NCBI RefSeq assembly: GCF_021650975.2 | Contig: NZ_CP091285.1 | Span: 992,001 to 1,056,000, forward strand | Length of the DNA stretch: 64,000 nucleotides | Direction: 5' to 3' | From: Flavobacterium jumunjinense | Lineage (GTDB): Bacteria; Bacteroidota; Bacteroidia; Flavobacteriales; Flavobacteriaceae | Part shown: piece after piece, positions 7,127 to 17,178 of the stretch | Layout of the letters: each line of letters opens with the position of its first letter | Position numbering within the stretch: the stretch's first letter is position 1 | Notes under the pieces: model-generated | The model's database searches: none | What the model saw: the letters and a program-made list of their open reading frames with translations, nothing else | Told to the model about the DNA's origin: nothing | Made by a program: the position numbers and the translations under genes

Positions 7127-9952
7127 TTAAAAAATACGATTTGAAAACTTTACTTTTGTTCCTTTGCTTGCATTTATTTCTAACTTTCCTTGTATTTTTA
7201 GAGCTCGTTTTTCCATATTAATCAATCCATTTTTACGTTTTAGACTGGTTATATCAAATCCCTTCCCATTGTCTGCAAAGGTTATTTTTAATTTATTACG
7301 GCTTACTTTTACTTCTAGACTACAATTAGTCGCTTCAGAATATTTTAATGTATTTGTCATTGCTTCTTTAAACAATAATAACAATTGTCTAGACCAATAG
7401 TAAGGCAATTTAACATGTTCCTTTTCAACATCAACATTGCTATTAAATTCTATGTTACTAGATAAAAAAAGTTCTTCTCCGAAATCTTTCAAATAAAAAA
7501 TCAACTCACTTAAGTCATCATTTTTACTATCTATACTCCAAATAAAGTCTTTAATTCCGAAATACAGGTCTTGAGCATCTTTATTTATCCTAAATAATTG
7601 TTTAAACCAAACAGAAGACTTAAACACCTCATCTTCAATCATCATCCCAGAAAGCACAGTTATCCCTGCTAGTTTATTCCCTAACTCGTCATGAAAATCT
7701 TGCGCAACGTTTTCTCTTACTTCACTTAATTCTTTTTGCAAATTTTCATTATAAGCGATTGTTTGCCTTAATAGTTCATTGCGCTCTTTTACATGTTGGA
7801 ATCTGAAATATAAAATTAAAGTAAGTAAGCTTGAAATAAATAGAGTGATTAAAGAATAACTCCACCATTGTTTATACCACGGTGCTGCATTTGTAATATT
7901 GTATTTTTTTGAATAATTCCAATTGCTATTTGTGTTTCTAGTTCTAAAAACCACATGATATTCTCCATATTGAAACTTAGTGAAATCTAATAAATCTGTT
8001 TTTAAAGATTCCCATTCACTATTATTTATTTTATATTCCGTAATAATTTCAAAATCATCATAGGAAATTACATTTACAGAAAATTTATTTTCCGTTCTAT
8101 TAATATCTAGAATTGGGCTTGAAACTGGAGAAAAAGCATTTTTATTATCTATTTTCATGCTTCCATTGTTACCCACTAACCAAATTTGCTGATTTTCATC
8201 TTCTACTATTTTTTGAATGTAAGATGAATTTTCCTTTGCATTTTTGTAAAAACTATAAAAAACTTCCTCTTTAAATATAGAAAACCCTTTTTGTGTACCT
8301 AACCACAGTATTCCATGATTATCTAGTAATAAACAATTTATATTTAATGACAATAAGCCAATATTTTCATTATAATTTTTAATTTCGTCCTTTTCTACAA
8401 TACTCAATCCATTAATCGTAGCAATATATATCTTTTCTCCATCAATAACAACATCTCTAATATCATCATTTAAAATACCATTTTGAGAAGTAATTTCCTT
8501 TTCTAATTTCAATGTATTTAAATTGTAAATAAACAAACCTTTATTTGTGCAAGAATAAATTTTATCCTCTTTTTTCACCAGTCTTCTAATGGCTCCATCG
8601 AAAAGAAACTTATACCACTTGTCTCCTTTTTTAATTAAAATATTATTATCTCCATGCTTAATAAGCATAGTAGAGTCTTGATATACTAAATGTTCTAAAC
8701 TTGATATTTTAACATTCGTTTCAAATATTTGTCTTACTACAGAACTTCCCTTACTCTCCTTAGTTTTTAAAAGAAGAGTATTTTTAGTAAAGTCATCAAA
8801 CTTCCAAAGAGATTCTTTATACAACAAAGAATCTCTTTGGTTCCTATTCGTATCAATCCCTATTATTTTACTTGATGTTAAAAAAAATATTTTCGATTTA
8901 ACAGTAACCGCATCGTAGATATTATTATTTTGCAGATCACTCTTTATTTGAAACCGACTTTCTAAAGAAAGCTTAAACACTCCAGAACCATAAACACTTA
9001 TCCAGATATTTTTGTCTTTATCAATAAAAACATCACTAACTTGTTTCCCTCCTAATTCTTTTTCTGTTACGTCAAAGAAAGTATTCTTTTTAATATCCCA
9101 AACAACTACTTTTTCGGCTTTCCCATCATTTTCTTGCAAAACAAGAACCATAGTGTTGTTTTTTATACTTGTTCTTCTAATGTTACTATTTTTAAATGAA
9201 AATGTTTTTCTACTAATTATTTTATCTTTCGAAAAAAAAATAACTCCATTATTAGTAACCGCAAAAAAAGAATTATTAGCGATTTTTTTTATATCATTGA
9301 TATATTCATTTTTTAAGAAAGGAAATACTGGCTGTACTTGGGTTGGACTAATAACTTTAAAAACTCCTTTTAATGTTTCGTTTGAAAATAATGCATCATT
9401 AAAAAGATAAATTTCGCCATCAACAACTTCAAATTGAGGCTTTACAATATTTTTAACTACGGTACTGGTTGTTGGAACAAGTGTCTTATCTAAATAGTAA
9501 CTAACTATTGTCTCCTTAAAATTTTCTTTTCCTTTAAAATAAAAATGATATTTATGACCAGTTCCTTTTGCAAATAAGTATTTAGATAAATTCTCAATTT
9601 TATTAATCTTAGATTTTACCTGATTCTTATAAGGTATTATTTTGTCTTTTTGTAATATTTGCATTCCTCCACCCCAACTTGCTATTGCAAAAGTTGAATC
9701 ATTAACTTCACAAACATCAATAACATAATTAGACAGAAGACCCTCTTTTATTTGAAATACTTTAAAATCTTTACCATTAAACTTTACTAATCCATCATCT
9801 GTCCCTAACCAAATATATCCTTTATTATCTTGAATAATACCATAACACAAATCATGAGGTAATCCGTTCGAAGTATTATAATGCGTAGTTTTATACTGCG
9901 CAGTACTCCAAAAAAAAGAAAAAAGTAATACTTGGATTAGAAGTCTTATCAT
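7127..9952 (-). CDS. Periplasmic-propeller sensor histidine kinase (HisKA_3 type)
   Basis: 941 residues: signal peptide; a large periplasmic sensor built of two-component-regulator propeller repeats (for example GYIWLGTDDGLVKFNG near residue 48 and ILWLGTQKGFSIF); a Y_Y_Y-like beta domain before the membrane; one transmembrane helix at about 698-716; a coiled linker; a HisKA_3 dimerisation box with phospho-acceptor His754 (AQDFHDELGNKLAG); and a HATPase_c domain with N-box Asn867 and G1 box DNGKGFD at 894-900. No receiver or DNA-binding domain is fused, and no response regulator gene is adjacent, so its partner is unknown. It starts 11 bp after the dgt stop and may be read from the dgt promoter. 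Confidence 0.92.
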   Translation of the reverse strand: MIRLLIQVLLFSFFWSTAQYKTTHYNTSNGLPHDLCYGIIQDNKGYIWLGTDDGLVKFNGKDFKVFQIKEGLLSNYVIDVCEVNDSTFAIASWGGGMQILQKDKIIPYKNQVKSKINKIENLSKYLFAKGTGHKYHFYFKGKENFKETIVSYYLDKTLVPTTSTVVKNIVKPQFEVVDGEIYLFNDALFSNETLKGVFKVISPTQVQPVFPFLKNEYINDIKKIANNSFFAVTNNGVIFFSKDKIISRKTFSFKNSNIRRTSIKNNTMVLVLQENDGKAEKVVVWDIKKNTFFDVTEKELGGKQVSDVFIDKDKNIWISVYGSGVFKLSLESRFQIKSDLQNNNIYDAVTVKSKIFFLTSSKIIGIDTNRNQRDSLLYKESLWKFDDFTKNTLLLKTKESKGSSVVRQIFETNVKISSLEHLVYQDSTMLIKHGDNNILIKKGDKWYKFLFDGAIRRLVKKEDKIYSCTNKGLFIYNLNTLKLEKEITSQNGILNDDIRDVVIDGEKIYIATINGLSIVEKDEIKNYNENIGLLSLNINCLLLDNHGILWLGTQKGFSIFKEEVFYSFYKNAKENSSYIQKIVEDENQQIWLVGNNGSMKIDNKNAFSPVSSPILDINRTENKFSVNVISYDDFEIITEYKINNSEWESLKTDLLDFTKFQYGEYHVVFRTRNTNSNWNYSKKYNITNAAPWYKQWWSYSLITLFISSLLTLILYFRFQHVKERNELLRQTIAYNENLQKELSEVRENVAQDFHDELGNKLAGITVLSGMMIEDEVFKSSVWFKQLFRINKDAQDLYFGIKDFIWSIDSKNDDLSELIFYLKDFGEELFLSSNIEFNSNVDVEKEHVKLPYYWSRQLLLLFKEAMTNTLKYSEATNCSLEVKVSRNKLKITFADNGKGFDITSLKRKNGLINMEKRALKIQGKLEINASKGTKVKFSNRIF

Positions 9953-9963
9953 TCTATTAGATA

Positions 9964-11319
9964 TTAATTTCTATTTCCTTCAATAATATTATAAATTTCT
10001 AATGCTTTACCATCTGTCAAAAGCGAAACAAAATGACATATATGCAATAATTGATCGTATACACTTTCTTTTTGAAACTGAAAACGATCGGGTAATAACT
10101 TTAAAATGATAACATCATAACTTGAAGCATTACCTTCAATTTTATTATGATAAGCTGTACAGAATTTATCCAATAATGTATTGATTATTCTATACCCCAC
10201 CACTTCTTTTTGAACCACTTCTTTACATTGATAAACATTAGCAACACTAAGCTGAATAATATCATTCATTTGCGCGTTGTATTGACTTTTATCCATCAAA
10301 GAAAAAGGAAAATTTCCACTCAAAATAGCATCTTCATTTTCCATAAATACTTTTACAGCATCATTAATTAAACTCCCAATTGCCAATGCTCTCAAATAAC
10401 TTACTCTATCTTCTTTGTTCGTTAATTGATGATATTTTTTAATATCGATACCATTTTTAACTAACTTGATCAAATATTCTAAGGCATATTCTTCCTGAAT
10501 TAGTCCTAAATTAATACCATCTTCAAAATCGATAATAGTATAACAAATATCATCTGCTGCTTCAACTAAATAAGCCAAAGGATGTCGTTCAAAACCAATA
10601 TCATTTCCTGTTTTATTCGAAATCAAACCTAATTCTTTTGCAACATCTGCAAAAAAAGCTTTGTCTTGTTGAAAAAAACCATATTTTTTATCGCAAATTC
10701 GCGAAGTCGGTTTCTTTGGCAAACTTTCTTTAGGATACTTCATAAAAGCACCTAAAGTAGCATACGAAATACGCAAAGCACCTTCAATTCCTTCTCTTGA
10801 AGTTGTAAGTACAGAAAAACCATTTGCGTTTCCTTCAAAATCAATTATATCTTGCCACTCTTTATCAGTAAGCTTGTCTTGATATTGCTTTCCTCTTCCC
10901 GTTTTAAAATATTCTCCAATTGCCTTTTCTCCTGAATGACCAAAAGGTGGATTTCCAATATCATGCGCTAATGAAGCAGCAGCAACTATTGTTCCAAAAT
11001 CATTCATTTGATAACCATGTTCTGCTAAATAAGGTCTTTTTTCCAGAACTTGTTTACCAACCAAACGACCAATTGAACGGCCAACTACAGAAACCTCTAA
11101 ACTATGTGTTAAACGATTGTGTACAAAGTCTGTTTTAGAAAGCGGTATAACTTGCGTTTTATCTTGCAAGCTTCTAAAGGCAGATGAAAAAATAATCCTA
11201 TCATAATCTACTTCAAAACCCAAACGCGTATCATCTTGATCTTTACGCAATCTTTTATTTGTATCACCATGACGTTTTAAAGACAATAATTCTTCCCATT
11301 TCATTTTGTTTTCCATCAC
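9964..11319 (-). CDS. dgt: Deoxyguanosinetriphosphate triphosphohydrolase-like HD protein
   Basis: 451 residues, of the usual length for the shorter dGTPase-like family. The N-terminal signature (RTFRSLxxKTQV-type: SSAFRSLQDKTQVIPL) is followed by HNRLTHSLEVS and the metal-binding HD motif in LAHDIGNPPFGHSGE, with a further Asp in EAADDICYTIIDFEDG. These enzymes cleave dNTPs to the deoxynucleoside and tripolyphosphate in the cytoplasm and balance dNTP pools. The ORF begins Met-Met; either could be the start. A strong promoter (TTTG-N18-TATCTTTG on the minus strand, 11354-11383) lies 35 bp upstream. The sensor kinase follows after 11 bp. Confidence 0.93.
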   Translation of the reverse strand: MMENKMKWEELLSLKRHGDTNKRLRKDQDDTRLGFEVDYDRIIFSSAFRSLQDKTQVIPLSKTDFVHNRLTHSLEVSVVGRSIGRLVGKQVLEKRPYLAEHGYQMNDFGTIVAAASLAHDIGNPPFGHSGEKAIGEYFKTGRGKQYQDKLTDKEWQDIIDFEGNANGFSVLTTSREGIEGALRISYATLGAFMKYPKESLPKKPTSRICDKKYGFFQQDKAFFADVAKELGLISNKTGNDIGFERHPLAYLVEAADDICYTIIDFEDGINLGLIQEEYALEYLIKLVKNGIDIKKYHQLTNKEDRVSYLRALAIGSLINDAVKVFMENEDAILSGNFPFSLMDKSQYNAQMNDIIQLSVANVYQCKEVVQKEVVGYRIINTLLDKFCTAYHNKIEGNASSYDVIILKLLPDRFQFQKESVYDQLLHICHFVSLLTDGKALEIYNIIEGNRN

Positions 11320-11353
11320 TCTTACCTAAGTTTATTTTTAATTATTCAGACCT

Positions 11354-11383
11354 CAAAGATACAGAATTAGATAAGTTTACAAA
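11354..11383 (-). promoter_or_regulatory. Promoter of dgt
   Basis: Minus strand: -33 TTTG (complement of 11380-11383), 18-bp spacer, perfect -7 box TATCTTTG (11354-11361). Expected start of transcription is near 11347, about 28 nt before the ATG. Confidence 0.75.
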
Positions 11384-11469
11384 CTAGTACCAGTACTACT
11401 TGTTTCAAACAATGTTACAGAATTAACAAATTATCGAAATTTATAAATTTATTCTACTGCTATTTGTAA

Positions 11470-11477
11470 TACTTTTG
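11470..11477 (+). promoter_or_regulatory. -7 box of metE
   Basis: TACTTTTG, a perfect TAnnTTTG, 36 bp before the riboswitch. No clear -33 TTG is seen at the usual distance. Confidence 0.6.
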
Positions 11478-11512
11478 TAGCTATTTAAGTTCTTAATTTA
11501 TTTCACTTCAAC

Positions 11513-11687
11513 CAATAAAGGTTTTACTTAACTGTAGATTAATAGGGAATCGTGTGCAAATCACGAACTGTCGCGCAACTGTAAGTAACAAACGCAAATT
11601 TTTATCTGAAATAGGCTCCACTGTTTGTTTTTCACAAATGGGAAGGACGGTAAAAATGTTACAAGTCAGGAGACCTGCCTTTTATTG
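11513..11687 (+). ncRNA. Cobalamin (B12) riboswitch
   Basis: The conserved parts of the AdoCbl-class aptamer occur in order: TTAATAGGGAA near 11539, the B12-box precursor CTGTCGCGCAACTGTAA at 11568-11584, a GCCACTG-like element (GGCTCCACTG) near 11614, GGGAAGGACGGT near 11640, and the B12 box AAGTCAGGAGACCTGCC at 11663-11679. The ends AATAAAGG and CCTTTTATT can pair as P1. It lies upstream of the B12-independent methionine synthase gene, where B12 binding classically turns expression off. Confidence 0.95.
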
Positions 11688-11690
11688 AAT

Positions 11691-11722
11691 TGACAATGCT
11701 TTCGCGATTTGAAGCAATAGTC
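11691..11722 (+). promoter_or_regulatory. Hairpin directly after the riboswitch
   Basis: TGACAATGCTT pairs with AAGCAATAGTCA with small internal mismatches, 4 nt after the aptamer. It could be part of the expression platform. No T-run follows, so it is not a simple terminator. About 160 nt of leader without a credible gene separates it from metE. Confidence 0.4.
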
Positions 11723-11880
11723 AGGATTGATATCTATAATACACGACAAATATTTAAAACATACTTTGTTGTGCATTTCTCTATTATACATATTAAAAAC
11801 CAACTATTCTTATTTCAAAAAAACATTAGAAATGCATCAAGAGCTTTTAGAACTGATTTATTCAATTTAAAAGCAAAAAA

Positions 11881-14205
11881 ATGCGTACAAACAATCTAGG
11901 CTACCCGCGAATTGGTAGCAACAGAGAATTAAAAAAAGCCTGCGAACTATATTGGTCAGGCAAAATTACAAGTGATGAACTTGTAGCAACAGGAGAAAAA
12001 ATCAGAAAAGACAATTGGCTATTACAGGCTAATGCCGGAATTGATTTAATTCCTTCCAATGACTTTTCTTTTTACGATCAAGTATTAGATCTAAGTTTAA
12101 CTTTGGGGGCAATTCCCGAACAGTACAAAGAATTTTCAGAAAAAAATTCTGAATTAGATCTTTATTTTGCAATGGCAAGAGGTGCTCAAAAAGACAACCT
12201 TGATGTAAAAGCAATGGAAATGACGAAATGGTTCGACACTAACTACCATTATATTGTTCCTGAATTTACAAGAAATCAAAAATTCAGTTTGTTCTCTGAA
12301 AAAATAATAAACGAATTCAAAGAAGCAAAAAAACTAGGAATAAAAACAAAACCAGTCTTAATAGGTCCTGTTTCCTATTTATTACTTGGAAAAGAAAAAC
12401 AAACAGGTTTTCACCGAATAGAACTAATCAACAATTTACTTCCTGTTTACTTTGAAATCCTAAAGAAATTAGAAGCCGAAGACGTAGAATACATTCAATT
12501 TGACGAACCTTTTCTTGCACTCAATTTAAGTGATATTGAACGAGCAGCAATAACGAGAACCTACAATGAAATCAACAATCACTTCCCTACAATTAAAATC
12601 ATAGTAGCCAATTATTTTGATTGTTTTGGAGAGAATTTAAGAACCGCATTGTCATTACCTGTACATACTTTACATTTAGACCTTGTTCGCTGTTCTTTGC
12701 AACTTGATGATATCTTAGCCTCTAAATACCTTTCTGACAAAACTCATTTCTCATTAGGAATTGTTGACGGAAGAAATATATGGAAAAATGATTTTAAAGA
12801 ATCTTTATCTTTAATCAAAAAAGCAATTAATGCCTTCGGAAAAGACAGAATTTTAATTGCACCATCTTGTTCGTTGCTTCATTCTCCTTGTGATTTGGAA
12901 CTTGAAACCAACGAAACAACTCTTACACCAGAAATTAAGCAATGGCTCGCTTTTTCAAAACAAAAAATAGAAGAAGTTGTATTACTTAAAAAATTTGCTT
13001 GTAGCGAATTAGATGCCAAGAATCATCCTGAATATATTGAAAATACAATTGCAAATGCGAAAAGGAAAACTGCCACAATTATACATAACGAAACTGTAAA
13101 AAATCGCGTATCAAAAATCGCTGAAAAAGATTCTCAGCGAGACAATTCATTCATTATTCGAAGAAAAAAACAAATTGAAGCATTGCAACTTCCATTATTC
13201 CCAACAACAACCATTGGATCTTTCCCTCAAACAACCGAAGTAAGAAGTTGGAGAGCAAAATTCAAAAAAGGCGAACTTACTCAACAACATTATGACGAAT
13301 TAATTCAAAAAGAAACCGAGGAAACAATACGTTTTCAAGAAGAAACAGGTATTGACGTTTTAGTTCACGGGGAATTTGAACGTAATGATATGGTTGAATA
13401 TTTCGGCGAACAACTTGATGGTTTTACATTTACAAAAAATGGTTGGGTACAAAGTTATGGTAGTCGATGTGTTAAACCTCCAATAATTTACGGAGATGTT
13501 TCTCGTCCAAAACCAATGACGGTCAAATGGTCTGAATTCGCACAGTCTTTAACAAGCAAATGGGTTAAAGGTATGCTTACTGGCCCTGTTACAATTCTTC
13601 AATGGTCATTTGTTAGAAACGATCAACCAAGGGCTACAACTTGTACACAAATTGCATTAGCTATTCGAGATGAAGTAGTAGACTTAGAGAATGCAGGTAT
13701 AAAAATCATACAAATAGACGAACCCGCTATAAGAGAAGGCCTGCCCTTACGCAAGGAAGAATGGAACAATTATCTGGATTGGGCGATAAAAGCCTTTAGA
13801 ATAGCCGCAAGCGGTGTTAAAGACGATACTCAAATTCACACACATATGTGTTATAGCGAATTTAACGACATTATTCAAAACATTGCCGATATGGATGCTG
13901 ATATTATTACTATCGAATGTTCCCGTTCGCAAATGGAACTCCTTGATGCTTTTGCTGATTTCAAATACCCGAATGAAATTGGACCAGGTGTTTATGATAT
14001 TCACTCTCCTCGTGTTCCTTCAAGCAAAGAGATGTTGCATTTACTTGAGAAAGCGACTGCTGTTATCCCTGCCGATCAATTATGGGTGAATCCTGATTGT
14101 GGTTTAAAAACGCGTCATTGGGATGAAACAAAAAAGGCATTAATTGAAATGGTTGATGCTGCAAAAAAAATGAGAGTACTCGCCCAAAAAGAAGTGCTTG
14201 TATAG
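11881..14205 (+). CDS. metE: Cobalamin-independent methionine synthase
   Basis: 774 residues, full length for MetE. It transfers a methyl group from 5-methyl-tetrahydropteroyltri-glutamate to homocysteine in the cytoplasm, the last step of methionine synthesis. The N-terminal duplicate barrel (NNLGYPRIGSNRELKKA at the start) precedes the catalytic barrel, which opens at TTTIGSFPQT. Zinc ligands are visible at His655 and Cys657 (HMCYSEFND), Glu679 and Cys740 (NPDCGLKTR). It is preceded by a cobalamin riboswitch, so its expression should fall when B12 is available and a B12-dependent MetH can work; metH is not in this window. A 30-bp palindromic terminator follows. Confidence 0.98.
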   Translation: MRTNNLGYPRIGSNRELKKACELYWSGKITSDELVATGEKIRKDNWLLQANAGIDLIPSNDFSFYDQVLDLSLTLGAIPEQYKEFSEKNSELDLYFAMARGAQKDNLDVKAMEMTKWFDTNYHYIVPEFTRNQKFSLFSEKIINEFKEAKKLGIKTKPVLIGPVSYLLLGKEKQTGFHRIELINNLLPVYFEILKKLEAEDVEYIQFDEPFLALNLSDIERAAITRTYNEINNHFPTIKIIVANYFDCFGENLRTALSLPVHTLHLDLVRCSLQLDDILASKYLSDKTHFSLGIVDGRNIWKNDFKESLSLIKKAINAFGKDRILIAPSCSLLHSPCDLELETNETTLTPEIKQWLAFSKQKIEEVVLLKKFACSELDAKNHPEYIENTIANAKRKTATIIHNETVKNRVSKIAEKDSQRDNSFIIRRKKQIEALQLPLFPTTTIGSFPQTTEVRSWRAKFKKGELTQQHYDELIQKETEETIRFQEETGIDVLVHGEFERNDMVEYFGEQLDGFTFTKNGWVQSYGSRCVKPPIIYGDVSRPKPMTVKWSEFAQSLTSKWVKGMLTGPVTILQWSFVRNDQPRATTCTQIALAIRDEVVDLENAGIKIIQIDEPAIREGLPLRKEEWNNYLDWAIKAFRIAASGVKDDTQIHTHMCYSEFNDIIQNIADMDADIITIECSRSQMELLDAFADFKYPNEIGPGVYDIHSPRVPSSKEMLHLLEKATAVIPADQLWVNPDCGLKTRHWDETKKALIEMVDAAKKMRVLAQKEVLV

Positions 14206-14217
14206 ATTTATTAAAAA

Positions 14218-14247
14218 AAACAGCCAAACAAATTTGTTTGGCTGTTT
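14218..14247 (+). terminator. Terminator of metE
   Basis: A perfect 30-bp palindrome, 15-bp arms rich in A at the start and T at the end, 12 bp after the metE stop. It can also serve the convergent small gene at 14271. Confidence 0.85.
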
Positions 14248-14270
14248 ATATTTAATAATTATTATTTTAA

Positions 14271-14495
14271 TTATGGTTTATCGTTCGCTAAAAAGAAATC
14301 TCTAGTCTTCTTAGGGTATTGCTTATAATTAATATCACTTGGATTCTCTATAATAGATTTAATTGTGATTTCATCACCTAGTTTAAACTTAGACATAACA
14401 TGTTTATAATCTAACAAATAAGCACCACAGAAAAAATTCCCTTTTTCATCTTGCTCAATAATTCCAGTAAATACTCCTTTTTTCTCTCTAGACAT
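14271..14495 (-). CDS. Small conserved-looking hypothetical protein (74 residues)
   Basis: I do not recognise this protein. From ATG 14495 it is MSREKKGVFTGIIEQDEKG onwards, 74 residues, with a beta-rich N-terminus and no membrane segment, signal peptide or Cys cluster; a single Cys lies in FFCGAYLL. The middle (KFKLGDEITIKSIIENP) looks like an OB- or SH3-like beta strand pattern, but this is only an impression. The frame extends upstream to a TTG, but that codon is the end of a perfect promoter box TACCTTTG (14514-14521), so the ATG is the real start with a leader of about a dozen bases. It stands alone between the metE and nrdA units. Confidence 0.7.
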   Translation of the reverse strand: MSREKKGVFTGIIEQDEKGNFFCGAYLLDYKHVMSKFKLGDEITIKSIIENPSDINYKQYPKKTRDFFLANDKP

Positions 14496-14513
14496 GGTAT
14501 TATATATTTTTTT

Positions 14514-14521
14514 CAAAGGTA
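14514..14521 (-). promoter_or_regulatory. -7 box of the 74-residue gene
   Basis: TACCTTTG on the minus strand, perfect TAnnTTTG, 18 bp before the ATG at 14495. It rules out the longer TTG-initiated frame. Confidence 0.6.
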
Positions 14522-14553
14522 CGAAATCTACTCATCTAATGAAACAAAAAAAA

Positions 14554-14575
14554 ACAGCCATCGATTGATGACTGT
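14554..14575 (-). terminator. Terminator of nrdA
   Basis: Hairpin ACAG-C-CATC / GATG-A-CTGT with a GATT loop and a long T-run on the minus strand (complement of 14546-14554), 26 bp after the nrdA stop. Confidence 0.75.
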
Positions 14576-14601
14576 TTTATAAATATTAAAATTTTATTTA
14601 C

Positions 14602-16989
14602 TTACGAACCACACATTTCACAATCATCCGGTTCTGCATTTTTCGAACGTTCAATCATTGCTTTAAATTCGGCTTCGGTCATTTCTGCCTCAACTTCAAC
14701 CGCAACAGGTTCTTTTTTCTTATCGTTATTCAATGTAAACTTAATTGCATCTACAGCAGATTTTGTTCTTAAATAATACATTCCTGTTTTCAATCCGCTT
14801 TTCCAAGCATAGAAATGCATTGACGTTAGTTTCGCCATTGTTGCTCCTTCCATAAACAAGTTTAATGACTGAGATTGATCGATAAAATATCCTCTCTGAC
14901 GAGACATATCTATAATATCTTTCATACTCATTTCCCAAACTGTTTTATACAAGTCTTTAATTTCTTGCGGAATATTATCTATATTTTGAATAGAACCATT
15001 ATTACGCATTACTTCTTGCTTAAGATTTTCATCCCAAAGCCCTAATTCAACCAAATCATGAAGTAAATGTTTGTTTACAACAATAAACTCACCAGACAAT
15101 ACTCTTCTTGTATAGATATTTGAAGTATACGGCTCAAACGCTTCGTTATTCCCTAATATTTGAGAAGTAGATGCAGTAGGCATTGGTGCCAACAACAATG
15201 AGTTACGAACTCCATTTGCCATTACTTCTTTACGAAGCGAAGCCCAATCCCATCTTCCAGATAATTCTTCATCTTTTACGCCCCACATATTATACTGGAA
15301 TTCTCCTTGTGATATTGGAGAACCTTCAAACGTTGAGTATGGCCCTTCTTCTTTTGCCAATTCCATAGAAGCCGTTACAGCTGCAAAATAGATTGTCTCA
15401 AAAATTTCTTGATTTAACTTTTTAGCAGCATCACTTGTAAAAGGCATTCTTAACATAATGAACGCATCAGCTAAACCTTGAACACCTAAACCAACTGGTC
15501 TATGACGTAAATTTGAATTTTCTGCTTCTTTAACTGGATAATAATTTCTATCAATTACTCTATTTAAATTACGTGTAATTCTTTTCGTTACATCGTACAA
15601 AAATTGATGATTGAATGCCCCATCTTCAATAAACATTGGCAATGATATTGAGGCTAAATTACAAACTGCAATTTCATCTTTCGATGTATATTCCATAATT
15701 TCAGTACATAAATTCGAAGAACGAATAGTACCTAAATTCTTTTGATTCGATTTTCTGTTCGCAGCATCTTTGTACAACATATACGGTGTACCAGTTTCAA
15801 TTTGCGATTCTAATATTTTTTCCCAAAGCTCACGCGCTTTGATTGTTTTTCTTCCTTTTCCAGCGTTTTCATACCCAATATACATTGCTTCAAACTCGTC
15901 TCCATAAACATCATATAATCCAGGACATTCATTAGGACACATTAATGTCCAAGTTGCATTTTCTTCAACACGCTTCATGAATAAATCACACATCCACATT
16001 GCAAAGAACAAATCTCTTGCACGCATTTCTTCTTTTCCGTGATTTTTCTTTAAATCTAAGAAATCGAAAATATCTGCATGCCACGGCTCAATATATATTG
16101 CAAAACTTCCTTTTCTTTTCCCTCCACCTTGATCAACATAACGTGCTGTATCATTAAAGACACGTAACATTGGAACAATTCCGTTAGAAGTACCATTAGT
16201 TCCACGAATATAAGAACCCGTTGCTCTAACATTATGAATAGACAACCCAATTCCTCCCGCAGATTGCGAAATCATTGCCGTTTGCTTTAAAGTATCATAA
16301 ATTCCATCTATACTATCATCTTGAACCGCTAAAAGGAAACATGATGACATTTGTGGTTTTGGCGTTCCTGCATTAAATAATGTTGGTGTTGCATGCGTAA
16401 AAAACTTCTTAGACATTAATTCATAAGTCTCAATCGCTGCATCGATATCATTTAAATGTATTCCTACAGAAACACGCATTAACATATGTTGTGGACGTTC
16501 TACTATTTTTCCGTTTATTTTTAATAAATACGAACGTTCTAAGGTTTTAAATCCAAAATAATCATAATTAAAATCACGATTATAAATTATGGTTGAATCT
16601 AATTTCTCTGCATTTTCCATTATCACATTAAACACTTCGTCAGAAAGCAATGGTGCCTCTTGACCCGTTCTTTGATTAACATAATGATACATTTCTGTCA
16701 TTGTTTCAGAGAACGATTTTGTTGTGTTTTTGTGCAAATTAGAAACTGCTATACGAGCGGCTAATTGTGCATAATCAGGATGCGAAATAGTCATAGACGC
16801 AGCTGTTTCTGCAGCTAAATTATCTAATTCTGAAGTTGTAACTCCATCATACAAACCTTCAATTACACGCATTGCAACTTTTACAGGATCGACTAATTCA
16901 TTCAGTTCATAACATAAAAATCTAATTCTGTCCGTAATTTTATCAAACATTACTGGCTCTCTTCTTCCGTCTCTTTTTACTACATTCAT
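14602..16989 (-). CDS. nrdA: Ribonucleoside-diphosphate reductase alpha subunit (class Ia)
   Basis: 795 residues. An ATP-cone regulatory domain occupies about residues 1-95 ([20 protein letters not shown]), followed by the ten-stranded reductase barrel. Visible catalytic parts are the first redox Cys in SSCFLL, the active-site Asn-x-Cys-x-Glu run in [10 protein letters not shown], and the C-terminal shuttle pair CEMC at the very end. The enzyme makes deoxyribonucleotides from NDPs together with NrdB. nrdB lies 189 bp upstream on the same strand. Unusually for this genome, a good Shine-Dalgarno (AGGAG) stands nine bases before the ATG. The spacer to nrdB can form two competing hairpins. Confidence 0.97.
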   Translation of the reverse strand: MNVVKRDGRREPVMFDKITDRIRFLCYELNELVDPVKVAMRVIEGLYDGVTTSELDNLAAETAASMTISHPDYAQLAARIAVSNLHKNTTKSFSETMTEMYHYVNQRTGQEAPLLSDEVFNVIMENAEKLDSTIIYNRDFNYDYFGFKTLERSYLLKINGKIVERPQHMLMRVSVGIHLNDIDAAIETYELMSKKFFTHATPTLFNAGTPKPQMSSCFLLAVQDDSIDGIYDTLKQTAMISQSAGGIGLSIHNVRATGSYIRGTNGTSNGIVPMLRVFNDTARYVDQGGGKRKGSFAIYIEPWHADIFDFLDLKKNHGKEEMRARDLFFAMWMCDLFMKRVEENATWTLMCPNECPGLYDVYGDEFEAMYIGYENAGKGRKTIKARELWEKILESQIETGTPYMLYKDAANRKSNQKNLGTIRSSNLCTEIMEYTSKDEIAVCNLASISLPMFIEDGAFNHQFLYDVTKRITRNLNRVIDRNYYPVKEAENSNLRHRPVGLGVQGLADAFIMLRMPFTSDAAKKLNQEIFETIYFAAVTASMELAKEEGPYSTFEGSPISQGEFQYNMWGVKDEELSGRWDWASLRKEVMANGVRNSLLLAPMPTASTSQILGNNEAFEPYTSNIYTRRVLSGEFIVVNKHLLHDLVELGLWDENLKQEVMRNNGSIQNIDNIPQEIKDLYKTVWEMSMKDIIDMSRQRGYFIDQSQSLNLFMEGATMAKLTSMHFYAWKSGLKTGMYYLRTKSAVDAIKFTLNNDKKKEPVAVEVEAEMTEAEFKAMIERSKNAEPDDCEMCGS

Positions 16990-17023
16990 TATTTTACTCC
17001 TGATTTAATTGTGGTTAATAGCC

Positions 17024-17062
17024 AAGATTAATTTCCCTTCCTAATCTTGATGGAAGTCAAGA
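17024..17062 (-). promoter_or_regulatory. Two mutually exclusive hairpins in the nrdB-nrdA spacer
   Basis: On the minus strand TCTTGA/TCAAGA (17057-17062 with 17045-17050) and AAGATTA/TAATCTT (17042-17048 with 17024-17030) share bases 17045-17048, so only one can form at a time. The shape is like an attenuator or a processing site that sets the nrdA:nrdB ratio. The role is inferred. Confidence 0.3.
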
Positions 17063-17178
17063 CATTACTTTTTTACAAGTAGCATCTAATCTACCGATTT
17101 ACCATTTGGCTTGAAGAATAGCAGCTCCCCATTCCTAAAATTCGGATTTTTCTTAATTTGTTATTCTTTGCTTGTATT

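Noticed and set aside
11690..11899. A 69-codon open frame between the riboswitch and metE
   Set aside because: It starts at the end of the aptamer, overlaps the metE start and has no protein-like pattern; better seen as leader RNA.
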